A stretch of DNA of 8,797 nucleotides from Cocleimonas sp. (GTDB taxonomy: Bacteria > Pseudomonadota > Gammaproteobacteria > Thiotrichales > Thiotrichaceae), in NCBI GenBank assembly GCA_023146675.1, contig JAGLBQ010000354.1, positions 1 through 8,797 of the forward strand, given 5' to 3'. Positions within the stretch are counted from its first letter, which is position 1, and the number at the start of each line of letters is the position of its first letter. The position numbers and the translations under genes were made by a program. The notes below the pieces were generated by a model. That model was not told the origin of the DNA. It searched no databases and saw only the letters and a program-made list of their open reading frames with translations. Shown in pieces: positions 1 through 5,820 of the stretch.

Positions 1-2
1 CT

Positions 3-1025
3 CTTTATATCGGCTCTTATAGATTAGCGAGTAATTTACTACTCGCTCCAATGGCGGGCATTACAGATCGACCCTATCGAGATGTATGCCGCTCTTTTGG
101 AGCTGGATTAACCACTGCTGAGATGATTAGTTCAGATGTTAGCCTGTGGGATTCTCAAAAATCTTCAACACGTCTCATGTCAAAAGATGAAGCCGAACCT
201 CGTTGTGCGCAAATTGTTGGCACAGACCCCGACACGATGGCAAATGCAGCAAAACGATGCGCAGATGAAGGAATACAGATTATTGACATTAATCTAGGCT
301 GTCCTGCAAAAAAAGTGTGCAATAAGGCGGCTGGATCAGCCTTATTACAATATCCTGACCAAGTGAGAGCTATTTTAACAAAGGTCGTATCAGCGGTTGA
401 TATACCTGTCACGGTTAAAATACGCACTGGCTGGTCTAATAAAAACAATAATGCGCTACACATTGCTAATATTGCTGAACAGTCTGGAATCAGTGCTCTT
501 GCTATTCATGGCAGAAGCAGGGAAGAAGGATTCATGGGACAAGCAGAATACGAGACGATACGATCAGTAAAAAAACACATATCCATACCTATTTTTGCAA
601 ATGGTGACATTTCGAGCATTCATGATGCTGAATATATCCTAAACTATACACGGGCTGATGGTTTATTATTAGGAAGAGTCACCAGGGGAAGACCTTGGAT
701 ATTTGCGGAAATAAATCATTATTTAAAGACAAAAACAGTCAAAAAGCCTTTATCAAAAAACAGACAGGTTAAAGTTGCTCTAGAACACATTTCTACCATT
801 CATCACCATTATAATTCAGCTCTTCGGGTACGAATGGCGAACAAGCATATAGGTTGCTATTTAAACACTATGAGTACGCAACACACTGTCAGTAAAGATA
901 TTTTAACCGATATTTTTACTGCCAAAAGTTCTTCCGAGCAGCTAGAGAAATTTTCTAATGCACTTGAAGAGTTAACCAATTCCCCCAAAACCCGCGACTC
1001 AATAATAAAGGTAGTAAAATTATGA
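3..1025 (+). CDS. dusB: tRNA-dihydrouridine synthase B, 5' partial
   Basis: FMN-dependent enzyme that reduces a specific uridine to dihydrouridine in the tRNA D-loop (U17 for E. coli DusB). The reading frame is open to the left edge: the 16 codons before the first ATG (position 51) read LYIGSYRLASNLLLAP, matching residue for residue the E. coli N-terminus MRIGQYQLRNRLIAAP. The ATG at 51 is therefore an internal Met (the M of the conserved MAGITDRP motif) and the true start lies just outside the window. Visible family motifs are MAGITDRP, IDINLGCPAKKV with the catalytic Cys (84 residues from the Met at 51, corresponding to E. coli Cys100), KIRTGW, IHGR, ANGDI and GR..RGRPWIF, which form the TIM-barrel FMN site. 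The C-terminal helical tRNA-binding part is present (MANKHIGCYL region). The stop overlaps the fis start by 4 bp (ATGA), as in the widespread dusB-fis operon. Identification is secure. Confidence 0.96.
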   Translation, partial: LYIGSYRLASNLLLAPMAGITDRPYRDVCRSFGAGLTTAEMISSDVSLWDSQKSSTRLMSKDEAEPRCAQIVGTDPDTMANAAKRCADEGIQIIDINLGCPAKKVCNKAAGSALLQYPDQVRAILTKVVSAVDIPVTVKIRTGWSNKNNNALHIANIAEQSGISALAIHGRSREEGFMGQAEYETIRSVKKHISIPIFANGDISSIHDAEYILNYTRADGLLLGRVTRGRPWIFAEINHYLKTKTVKKPLSKNRQVKVALEHISTIHHHYNSALRVRMANKHIGCYLNTMSTQHTVSKDILTDIFTAKSSSEQLEKFSNALEELTNSPKTRDSIIKVVKL

Positions 1026-1276
1026 ATACCCCCGTTAAACCTTTTACACAAGGATCGCTTTCAGATACAACAGAGGATGCAGTAGATGATTATCTAAAAC
1101 TACTTGGAGAGCAGGACTCAATGAATCTTTATCGCCAAGTCATTGATGAAGTCGAATTACCTCTTCTAAAAGCAATAATGAAGCATACACGTGGCAACCA
1201 GTCTCGTGCTGCAAACTGTTTAGGCGTTAATAGAGCAACATTACGTTCAAAATTAAAGCGTCATGGGTTACTATAA
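1022..1276 (+). CDS. fis: nucleoid-associated DNA-binding protein Fis
   Basis: Small homodimeric DNA-bending protein that binds AT-rich degenerate sites and acts on chromosome topology, rRNA promoters and replication. The 84-residue product has the Fis core LYRQVIDEVELPLLKAIM followed by the helix-turn-helix at about residues 57-82 (TRGNQSRAANCLGVNRATLR, then SKLKRHGL). This preserves the DNA-contacting residues Asn59, Arg62, Asn70, Arg71, Thr73, Arg75 and Lys77. It is about 14 residues shorter than E. coli Fis (98 aa), and the missing part is the N-terminal arm. The ATG overlaps the dusB stop, and an AAAGG lies 10 nt upstream (1007-1011), so translation is probably both coupled and SD-aided. 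Its position after dusB is the classical arrangement. Identification is secure; the short arm is a family variation with possible functional meaning. Confidence 0.95.
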   Translation: MNTPVKPFTQGSLSDTTEDAVDDYLKLLGEQDSMNLYRQVIDEVELPLLKAIMKHTRGNQSRAANCLGVNRATLRSKLKRHGLL

Positions 1277-1280
1277 GTGA

Positions 1281-1862
1281 ATGAATTCATCCACTAGTCA
1301 ACAATCCGTTGCTGGGCTTTCTGCTCAGCAACAAATAGTGCAAATGCACGCCAGTCTTATTGTATTGGTCGTGCAGGTTGCTCAAAACCCCGCAAACAAG
1401 CAACAGCTTGATGAGGTTCTGAAAGTAAGCGCTGGTAATGGCTGGATTGATTTGGTTCGCATTATTAATAAAATCATTGCAGGCGATCGATCTGTCAGCT
1501 TACAACAAAATCTAGATGAAGAAGATTCTGTTATTATCGGAGCTATCTTAAGCGGAATTCAAAACCCTACAACTCTCCCCGACCCTGATGCTGAATCAGG
1601 CGACTCAACAATGGCGGCTCCAGGCATCGCTCATATGATTATTCAAGCCAATTCAGGAAATACTCAAGCACTTACCATGCTATCTCTAATGGCTGAACAA
1701 ATGAGTGCTGCGGGTGGCGACATGCGAAATCTTGGGAGTATTATGAAGAAACTGCTGGATGGTGAGCGTGATCCTGATATTCTTTGCAAGGGAATGGGAG
1801 CTTCAGGCATTAGCTTGGTACAGTCTATATTGAATGAGCTTGCTAAATTACAAGTGCATTAG
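1281..1862 (+). CDS. uncharacterised alpha-helical protein with internal duplication
   Basis: I do not recognise a characterised family. The 193-residue product has no signal peptide or convincing membrane span and is predicted helical and cytoplasmic, rich in Ala, Leu, Ile, Gln and Ser. It contains two similar halves. Residues about 43-94 (LDEVLKVSAGNGWIDLVRII, then NKIIAGDR ... LDEEDSVIIGAILSGI) resemble residues about 137-190 (MAEQMSAAGGDMRNLGSIMK, then KLLDGERDPDIL ... GASGISLVQSILNELA). Both show the pattern hydrophobic-x(2-3)-G-(D/E)-R followed by a helix ending in (A/S)IL. Segments of this kind, with GxR then an I/V-rich AIL helix, occur as scaffold-like modules in some bacterial multi-domain proteins, but no function should be inferred. 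The gene begins 4 bp after the fis stop with only a weak AAGTGA upstream, so it is probably translated by coupling as the third gene of a dusB-fis operon. Expression and reality are likely given the intact frame and packing. Confidence 0.82.
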   Translation: MNSSTSQQSVAGLSAQQQIVQMHASLIVLVVQVAQNPANKQQLDEVLKVSAGNGWIDLVRIINKIIAGDRSVSLQQNLDEEDSVIIGAILSGIQNPTTLPDPDAESGDSTMAAPGIAHMIIQANSGNTQALTMLSLMAEQMSAAGGDMRNLGSIMKKLLDGERDPDILCKGMGASGISLVQSILNELAKLQVH

Positions 1863-1916
1863 AGATAACTTAACGAAGAAAAATAGATTCCTCGTAAACT
1901 TGTAAAGCAGCACTAA

Positions 1917-1938
1917 CTAGAAATATAGATATTTTTAG
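1917..1938. terminator. weak AT-rich hairpin between convergent genes
   Basis: The arms CTAGAAATAT and ATATTTTTAG are separated by AG and can pair over about 9-10 positions, counting one G-U. The site sits in the 84-bp gap between two convergent operons, where a shared terminator is expected. It is almost GC-free and is not followed by a clear T-run on either strand, so it is only a candidate. No better hairpin was seen in the gap. Confidence 0.28.
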
Positions 1939-1946
1939 GCGATATT

Positions 1947-2429
1947 TTAGCAGCCTACTAAAATTAGCACTACCTGTGATGAAATCCCTTCTTCTCTGCC
2001 TTCAAAACCTAAACGTTCCGTTGTGGTCGCTTTAACACTAACCTGACTAACATCAACCTGCAAATCATCTACAATATTGTTTCGCATAGCATCAATATGT
2101 GGCATCATTTTTGGAGCTTGGGCGCTGATAATACAATCCACATTTTGTAAACGGTATCCTTTTTTCATAATCAAAGCATATACCTCTCGCAATAATATAC
2201 GGCTATCTATATTTTCATATTGTATGGCAGTATCAGGAAAATGCTTACCTATATCACCCAATGCCAATGCACCTAATAGCGCATCACATAACGCATGCAA
2301 TAAAACATCACCATCAGAATGTGCTTTAAATGCCTGCTTATGCGGAATGGTTACCCCGCCAAGAACGATATGATCACCCTCTGTAAAAGCATGTACATCA
2401 AAACCATTACCGATGCGTATATCTGTCAT
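1947..2429 (-). CDS. ispF: 2-C-methyl-D-erythritol 2,4-cyclodiphosphate synthase
   Basis: Fifth enzyme of the MEP (non-mevalonate) isoprenoid pathway. It cyclises 4-diphosphocytidyl-methylerythritol 2-phosphate to MEcPP with loss of CMP, as a cytoplasmic homotrimer with Zn or Mn at subunit interfaces. At 160 aa it is the usual family length. The metal ligands are visible as Asp11 and His13 in GFDVH and His45 in the HSDGDVLLH segment. Other family signatures are ALLGALALGDIGKHFPDT, SAQAPKM and the C-terminal VKATTTERLGFEGREEGI. The residue before GFDVH is Asn where E. coli has His, probably a harmless variant. The start overlaps the ispD stop by 4 bp (ATGA), and a GGAG lies about 12 nt upstream inside ispD. 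It is the last gene of the minus-strand block, and the next gene converges on it. Confidence 0.97.
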   Translation of the reverse strand: MTDIRIGNGFDVHAFTEGDHIVLGGVTIPHKQAFKAHSDGDVLLHALCDALLGALALGDIGKHFPDTAIQYENIDSRILLREVYALIMKKGYRLQNVDCIISAQAPKMMPHIDAMRNNIVDDLQVDVSQVSVKATTTERLGFEGREEGISSQVVLILVGC

Positions 2430-3148
2430 TTTAATAAAAACTCCGCCAAGACTAAATCATCAGGATGTGTGATTTTTATATTACTGCCTGATGCTTCAAT
2501 TAATAATGGGGACTCGCCACTATGCTCTAATGCAGATGCCTCATCCGTAATCATGACATTTTGTTCCAGTGCATTTTGCAATGCATCGGATAATTGTTTA
2601 AGACGAAACATTTGCGGGGTGAGTGCATGCCAAAGATTTTCCCTCTCTTCCGTTAGTAAGATAGACTGAGTTGTAGTTGAGCGCTTCATCGTATCACTGG
2701 CTTTTTTCGCTAAAATACCACCAATCGCATCACGTTCTAAGCAGGCAAAAATGAGCTTATCAATATCCGCCTCTAATAAGCAGGGACGCGCTGCATCATG
2801 CACCATGACCCAAGTATCGGCATCCATTTGTAATTCATTTTGCATTAACTGCAATGCATTTAATACTGAGTCACTGCGCTCTTTACCGCCCTTAGCGATA
2901 TAGTGTGGGACAGGTAAATCAATATTCAATTCCTGCCAATAAGGATCATTTGGATGCAGTGAAATAACAATGCCAGCAATAGCATGATGTTGCGAAAAGC
3001 AAGATAAGGTATGTTCAATAACGGTTTTATTGAGTAAGGGAAGATACTGTTTTGGACGATCAGCCCGCATTCGTTTTCCAATACCTGCTGCGGGAATCAC
3101 GACCCAAATAGAAGAAGGTGTGGTATGGTTAGGTAGACTATCAATCAC
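2426..3148 (-). CDS. ispD: 2-C-methyl-D-erythritol 4-phosphate cytidylyltransferase
   Basis: Third enzyme of the MEP pathway. It transfers CMP from CTP to methylerythritol 4-phosphate, releasing pyrophosphate. The 240-residue Rossmann-like cytidylyltransferase shows the CTP-binding signature VIPAAGIGKRM followed by PKQYL at about residues 18-37, then VHDAARPCL, DTMKR, LWHALTPQMF, ITDEASALEHSG and NIKITHPDDLVLAEFLL, all matching E. coli IspD. The start codon is GTG (3146-3148 read on the minus strand), sharing one base with the ftsB TAG stop. No in-frame ATG lies between it and the CTP motif, so GTG is the best start. There is no good Shine-Dalgarno, which fits coupling to ftsB. The product feeds IspE, which is not in this window, and then IspF next door. 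Its CTP comes from PyrG, two genes beyond eno in the same block. Confidence 0.97.
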   Translation of the reverse strand: MIDSLPNHTTPSSIWVVIPAAGIGKRMRADRPKQYLPLLNKTVIEHTLSCFSQHHAIAGIVISLHPNDPYWQELNIDLPVPHYIAKGGKERSDSVLNALQLMQNELQMDADTWVMVHDAARPCLLEADIDKLIFACLERDAIGGILAKKASDTMKRSTTTQSILLTEERENLWHALTPQMFRLKQLSDALQNALEQNVMITDEASALEHSGESPLLIEASGSNIKITHPDDLVLAEFLLK

Positions 3149-3477
3149 TATTTTGGCTCGGAGAGAACCTGAGAAATAGCAGGTTCAGTTTTCTTTTTAA
3201 CATCAGGTTTTAGAATAATTTCAAAAAAAGTTTCCCCTTTTTTAATCATACCTAACTCACTACGCGCACGCTCTTCCACAGCAGCATGCCCTATACGTGC
3301 ATCCTCAAGCTCCGCCTCAATCTGACGATTTTCACCTTCCTGAGTTTCATTAAATTGCTTTTGTTTTGCAATATCCTGCTCTAACTTCCAGATTTCAGGA
3401 TAACTTCCATGCCCAACCCATAAACTAATGAGTAGCAATAAAAGTAAAATAATATGAACACTTATCAAGAATTTCAT
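3148..3477 (-). CDS. ftsB: cell division protein FtsB
   Basis: Small bitopic inner-membrane protein of the divisome that forms a coiled-coil complex with FtsL and FtsQ and helps activate septal peptidoglycan synthesis. The 109-residue product has one transmembrane segment at about residues 4-21 (LISVHIILLLLLLISLW), then the typical LWVGHGSYPEIWKLE start of the periplasmic part, a Gln/Glu-rich coiled coil at about 30-65 and the conserved EERARSELGMIKKGETFFEI block at about 68-87. The Lys-rich tail beyond residue 90 is poorly conserved in the family. The length is close to E. coli FtsB (103 aa). This ATG is the only possible start, because an in-frame TAA lies seven codons upstream, yet the preceding bases are a C-rich stretch with no Shine-Dalgarno. 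It sits upstream of ispD-ispF as in E. coli. Confidence 0.94.
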   Translation of the reverse strand: MKFLISVHIILLLLLLISLWVGHGSYPEIWKLEQDIAKQKQFNETQEGENRQIEAELEDARIGHAAVEERARSELGMIKKGETFFEIILKPDVKKKTEPAISQVLSEPK

Positions 3478-3509
3478 GGCGGGGGAAAACTGGCTTTAAT
3501 GAAAACCAG

Positions 3510-3515
3510 AGTATA
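3510..3515 (-). promoter_or_regulatory. possible -10 element upstream of ftsB
   Basis: The minus strand reads TATACT, five of six matches to the sigma70 -10 consensus, 33 nt upstream of the ftsB ATG. No good -35 hexamer is seen at 16-18 bp. It lies after the hairpin that follows eno, where a separate promoter for ftsB-ispD-ispF would be expected. Confidence 0.3.
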
Positions 3516-3544
3516 GAACTTTTATCAAACAAATACTGCTAAAC

Positions 3545-3573
3545 GATCAAATATCAAACATGATATTTTGATC
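3545..3573 (-). terminator. hairpin just after eno stop, possible terminator or attenuator
   Basis: Plus-strand arms GATCAAATATC (3545-3555) and GATATTTTGATC (3562-3573) flank a 6-nt loop and pair fully apart from one bulged base. In the minus-strand transcript the stem can extend by about four more pairs (AAAT with GTTT), with an A-tract before it and only a short UUU after it. It starts 10 nt beyond the eno stop. The position suggests eno termination or partial read-through into ftsB; the weak U-tract and low GC keep confidence low. Confidence 0.4.
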
Positions 3574-3583
3574 ATTTTTAAGC

Positions 3584-4864
3584 CTACAAGTGCTTAAATG
3601 CTGCCATGCCAGCATAATTTGCTTTTGCACCCAATGCTTCTTCAATACGAATTAATTGATTATATTTAGCAATACGGTCTGAACGTGATAATGAACCTGT
3701 TTTGATCTGCCCAGCATTGGTTGCAACCGCTAAATCAGCAATAGTAACATCTTCCGTTTCACCTGAGCGATGCGAGATAACTGCTGTATAGTTCGCATCA
3801 TGCGCCATTTGAATCGCTTCTAATGTTTCCGTTAATGTCCCTATTTGATTGAATTTAATCAGAATAGAGTTCGCTATATCTTTCTCTATTCCTTCTTTAA
3901 AGATATTGGTATTGGTTACAAAAAGGTCATCACCAACGAGCTGTACGCTTTTACCTAGACGCTTAGTTAAAATATCCCAACCTGCCCAATCTGCTTCATC
4001 CAAACCATCTTCTATGGTCAGAATTGGATATTGGTCAACCCATGATGCCAAATAATCAACCATTCCTTCTGCGTCAAAGCTTTTTCCTTCAGAGGCTAAC
4101 ACATACTTCCCCTCTTTATAATACTCAGATGCGGCACAATCTAGACCAAGATAAATATCTTTTCCTGCGCTAAAGCCCGCATTTTCAATCGCCTCTAAAA
4201 TCACTTCAATTGCAGCTTCATTAGAGGATAAATCAGGGGCAAAACCACCTTCATCACCCACGGCAGTATTTAATCCCTGCTTACTTAGCACAGATTTCAA
4301 ACTATGAAAGACCTCTGTGCCATAACGAATTGCTTCTGAAATATTGCCCGCACCCACAGGAAGGATCATAAACTCCTGCATATCGACACTATTATCAGCA
4401 TGTTCACCACCATTGATAATATTCATCATTGGCACAGGTAAGGTATAGTCTTCGCCTGTACTTAAATATTCATACAATGGTTTGCCAGCATCATTGGCTG
4501 CCGCATGTGCTGTTGCTAACGACACTGCCAGCAGTGCATTTGCACCTAAGCGTGCTTTATTATGCGTGCCATCCAGATCAATCATTCTCTGATCAATCGC
4601 TTTTTGATTGCTTGCATCCATACCAATAACGGCATCAGCAATTTCAGTATTAACATTTTCAACTGCTTTTTGTACGCCTTTTCCAGAAAAACGTGACGTA
4701 TCCCCATCTCGTAATTCAATCGCTTCACGCGCCCCCGTTGAGGCTCCTGATGGTACAATTGCGCGCCCCATTACACCATTTGTCAGCGTAACGTCCGCCT
4801 CTACTGTTGGATTGCCCCTAGAGTCAATGACTTGACGTGCGTGTATACTTTTTATTTCAGACAT
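3584..4864 (-). CDS. eno: enolase (phosphopyruvate hydratase)
   Basis: Glycolytic and gluconeogenic enzyme interconverting 2-phosphoglycerate and phosphoenolpyruvate with two Mg ions. In some proteobacteria it also joins the RNA degradosome. At 426 residues it is near the family length (E. coli 432). Visible elements are the N-terminal RQVIDSRGNPTVE and the mobile SGASTG loop. Catalytic-region residues are Glu164 (QEFM) and Glu205 (GDEGGFAPD), the metal ligands are Asp242, Glu285 (TIEDGLDE) and the GDDLFVTN segment at 311-318, and the catalytic base is Lys337 (LIKFNQ). HRSGETED follows at 365-372, with Lys388 (QIKTG) near the C-terminus. A GGAG lies 8 nt before the ATG, an orthodox Shine-Dalgarno. 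The 120-bp gap behind kdsA contains a TATTAT on the minus strand 25 nt upstream of the ATG, so eno may have its own promoter. Its product is a KdsA substrate. Confidence 0.98.
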   Translation of the reverse strand: MSEIKSIHARQVIDSRGNPTVEADVTLTNGVMGRAIVPSGASTGAREAIELRDGDTSRFSGKGVQKAVENVNTEIADAVIGMDASNQKAIDQRMIDLDGTHNKARLGANALLAVSLATAHAAANDAGKPLYEYLSTGEDYTLPVPMMNIINGGEHADNSVDMQEFMILPVGAGNISEAIRYGTEVFHSLKSVLSKQGLNTAVGDEGGFAPDLSSNEAAIEVILEAIENAGFSAGKDIYLGLDCAASEYYKEGKYVLASEGKSFDAEGMVDYLASWVDQYPILTIEDGLDEADWAGWDILTKRLGKSVQLVGDDLFVTNTNIFKEGIEKDIANSILIKFNQIGTLTETLEAIQMAHDANYTAVISHRSGETEDVTIADLAVATNAGQIKTGSLSRSDRIAKYNQLIRIEEALGAKANYAGMAAFKHL

Positions 4865-4937
4865 TTATCTGTCTCCAGTTTTTTACTCAATAATATGTTA
4901 AATTTTTTTGATGTTGATTAGCCGTTAATGTTGTTAA

Positions 4938-4947
4938 ATAGCGCTAT
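4938..4947. repeat. 10-bp perfect palindrome in the kdsA-eno gap
   Basis: ATAGCGCTAT is the most GC-rich and symmetrical element in the 120-bp intergenic gap. On the minus strand it can alternatively form a small AGCG-ATAG-CGCT hairpin followed by ATTTAAC, which is too short for a confident terminator. It could be a regulator half-site or chance. Confidence 0.3.
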
Positions 4948-4984
4948 CGCTTACCCAACCAACGACTATGATAAACGAAAATCT

Positions 4985-5818
4985 CTACAAGGTATCTTCT
5001 AAATAAGCGTGTGACTTAACCACTTGATCAAGTTCTAGCAAGGTTGTTAATAATTCTTCCATACGATCTAAGGGCCAAGAGTTAGGCCCATCACTTAATG
5101 CCTCATCAGGTTTTGGATGTGATTCCATAAAGATGCCAGCTATCCCCACCGCCATTGCAGCACGTGCTAATACAGGCACATGCTGGCGTTCACCACCTGA
5201 GCAGTTTCCTTGCCCACCAGGTAATTGAACCGAATGTGTTGCATCAAAGATAACAGGGCAATCTGTATCGCGCATCGTTGCCAAACCGCGCATATCAGAG
5301 ACCAAATTATTGTAGCCAAAGGTATAGCCGCGTTCACAGACCATTATTTGTTGATTACCCGTTGCTCTGGCTTTATCCACTACATTTTTCATATCCCAAG
5401 GTGCTAAAAACTGTCCTTTTTTAATATTCACAGGAAGATTTAGTTGTGCCACTTTTTGGATAAAATTAGTCTGCCGACAAAGAAAGGCAGGAGTCTGTAT
5501 CACATCGACCACCTCCGCGACTTCATCAAGTGCGGTATCTTCATGCACATCGGTCAGAACAGGAACCCCTATTTCATTTTTTACTTTTTCAAGTATGCGC
5601 AAGCCTTCTTCTATTCCAGGACCGCGAAAGCTGTTATGTGATGAGCGATTCGCTTTATCAAACGATGCCTTAAAGATATAGGGTATGGATAATTTGTCGG
5701 TTAGCTCTTTTAATGTCTCCGCAATATCCAGCGACATTTTTTCAGACTCCACCACACAAGAGCCAGAAATCAAAAAGAAGGGCTTATCTTGTCCCACATC
5801 AAATCCACAGAGTTTCAT
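4985..5818 (-). CDS. kdsA: 3-deoxy-8-phosphooctulonate synthase, metal-dependent type
   Basis: Condenses phosphoenolpyruvate with D-arabinose 5-phosphate to give Kdo 8-phosphate, the committed step for the inner-core sugar of lipopolysaccharide. The 277-residue TIM-barrel protein has FKASFDKANRSS (about 49-60), the KDO8P-synthase signature that separates it from DAHP synthases, plus RGPG, TDVHE and a C-terminal FDATHSVQLPGG, SGGER and MESHPKPDEALSDGP. Cys21 in SGSCVVES occupies the position where metal-independent enzymes such as E. coli KdsA have Asn. With the His of DATH, the Glu of MESHP and the Asp of LSDGP it completes the metal site known from Aquifex aeolicus. A metal-requiring enzyme is therefore predicted. 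The ATG is 2 bp after the pyrG stop with a strong AAGGAA 8 nt upstream, so it is co-transcribed with pyrG. Confidence 0.97.
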   Translation of the reverse strand: MKLCGFDVGQDKPFFLISGSCVVESEKMSLDIAETLKELTDKLSIPYIFKASFDKANRSSHNSFRGPGIEEGLRILEKVKNEIGVPVLTDVHEDTALDEVAEVVDVIQTPAFLCRQTNFIQKVAQLNLPVNIKKGQFLAPWDMKNVVDKARATGNQQIMVCERGYTFGYNNLVSDMRGLATMRDTDCPVIFDATHSVQLPGGQGNCSGGERQHVPVLARAAMAVGIAGIFMESHPKPDEALSDGPNSWPLDRMEELLTTLLELDQVVKSHAYLEDTL

Positions 5819-5820
5819 GC

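Noticed and set aside
155..463. Minus-strand 102-codon ORF opposite dusB
   Set aside because: dusB motifs fill the plus frame throughout, and no family match was seen for the antisense product.
2077..2669. Plus-strand ORFs of 98 and 116 codons opposite ispF and ispD
   Set aside because: Antisense frames over clearly conserved genes, with Cys- and Ser-rich compositions typical of shadow frames and no recognisable domain.
3849..4835. Plus-strand ORFs opposite eno
   Set aside because: They are antisense to a fully conserved enolase and show no independent coding evidence or RBS.
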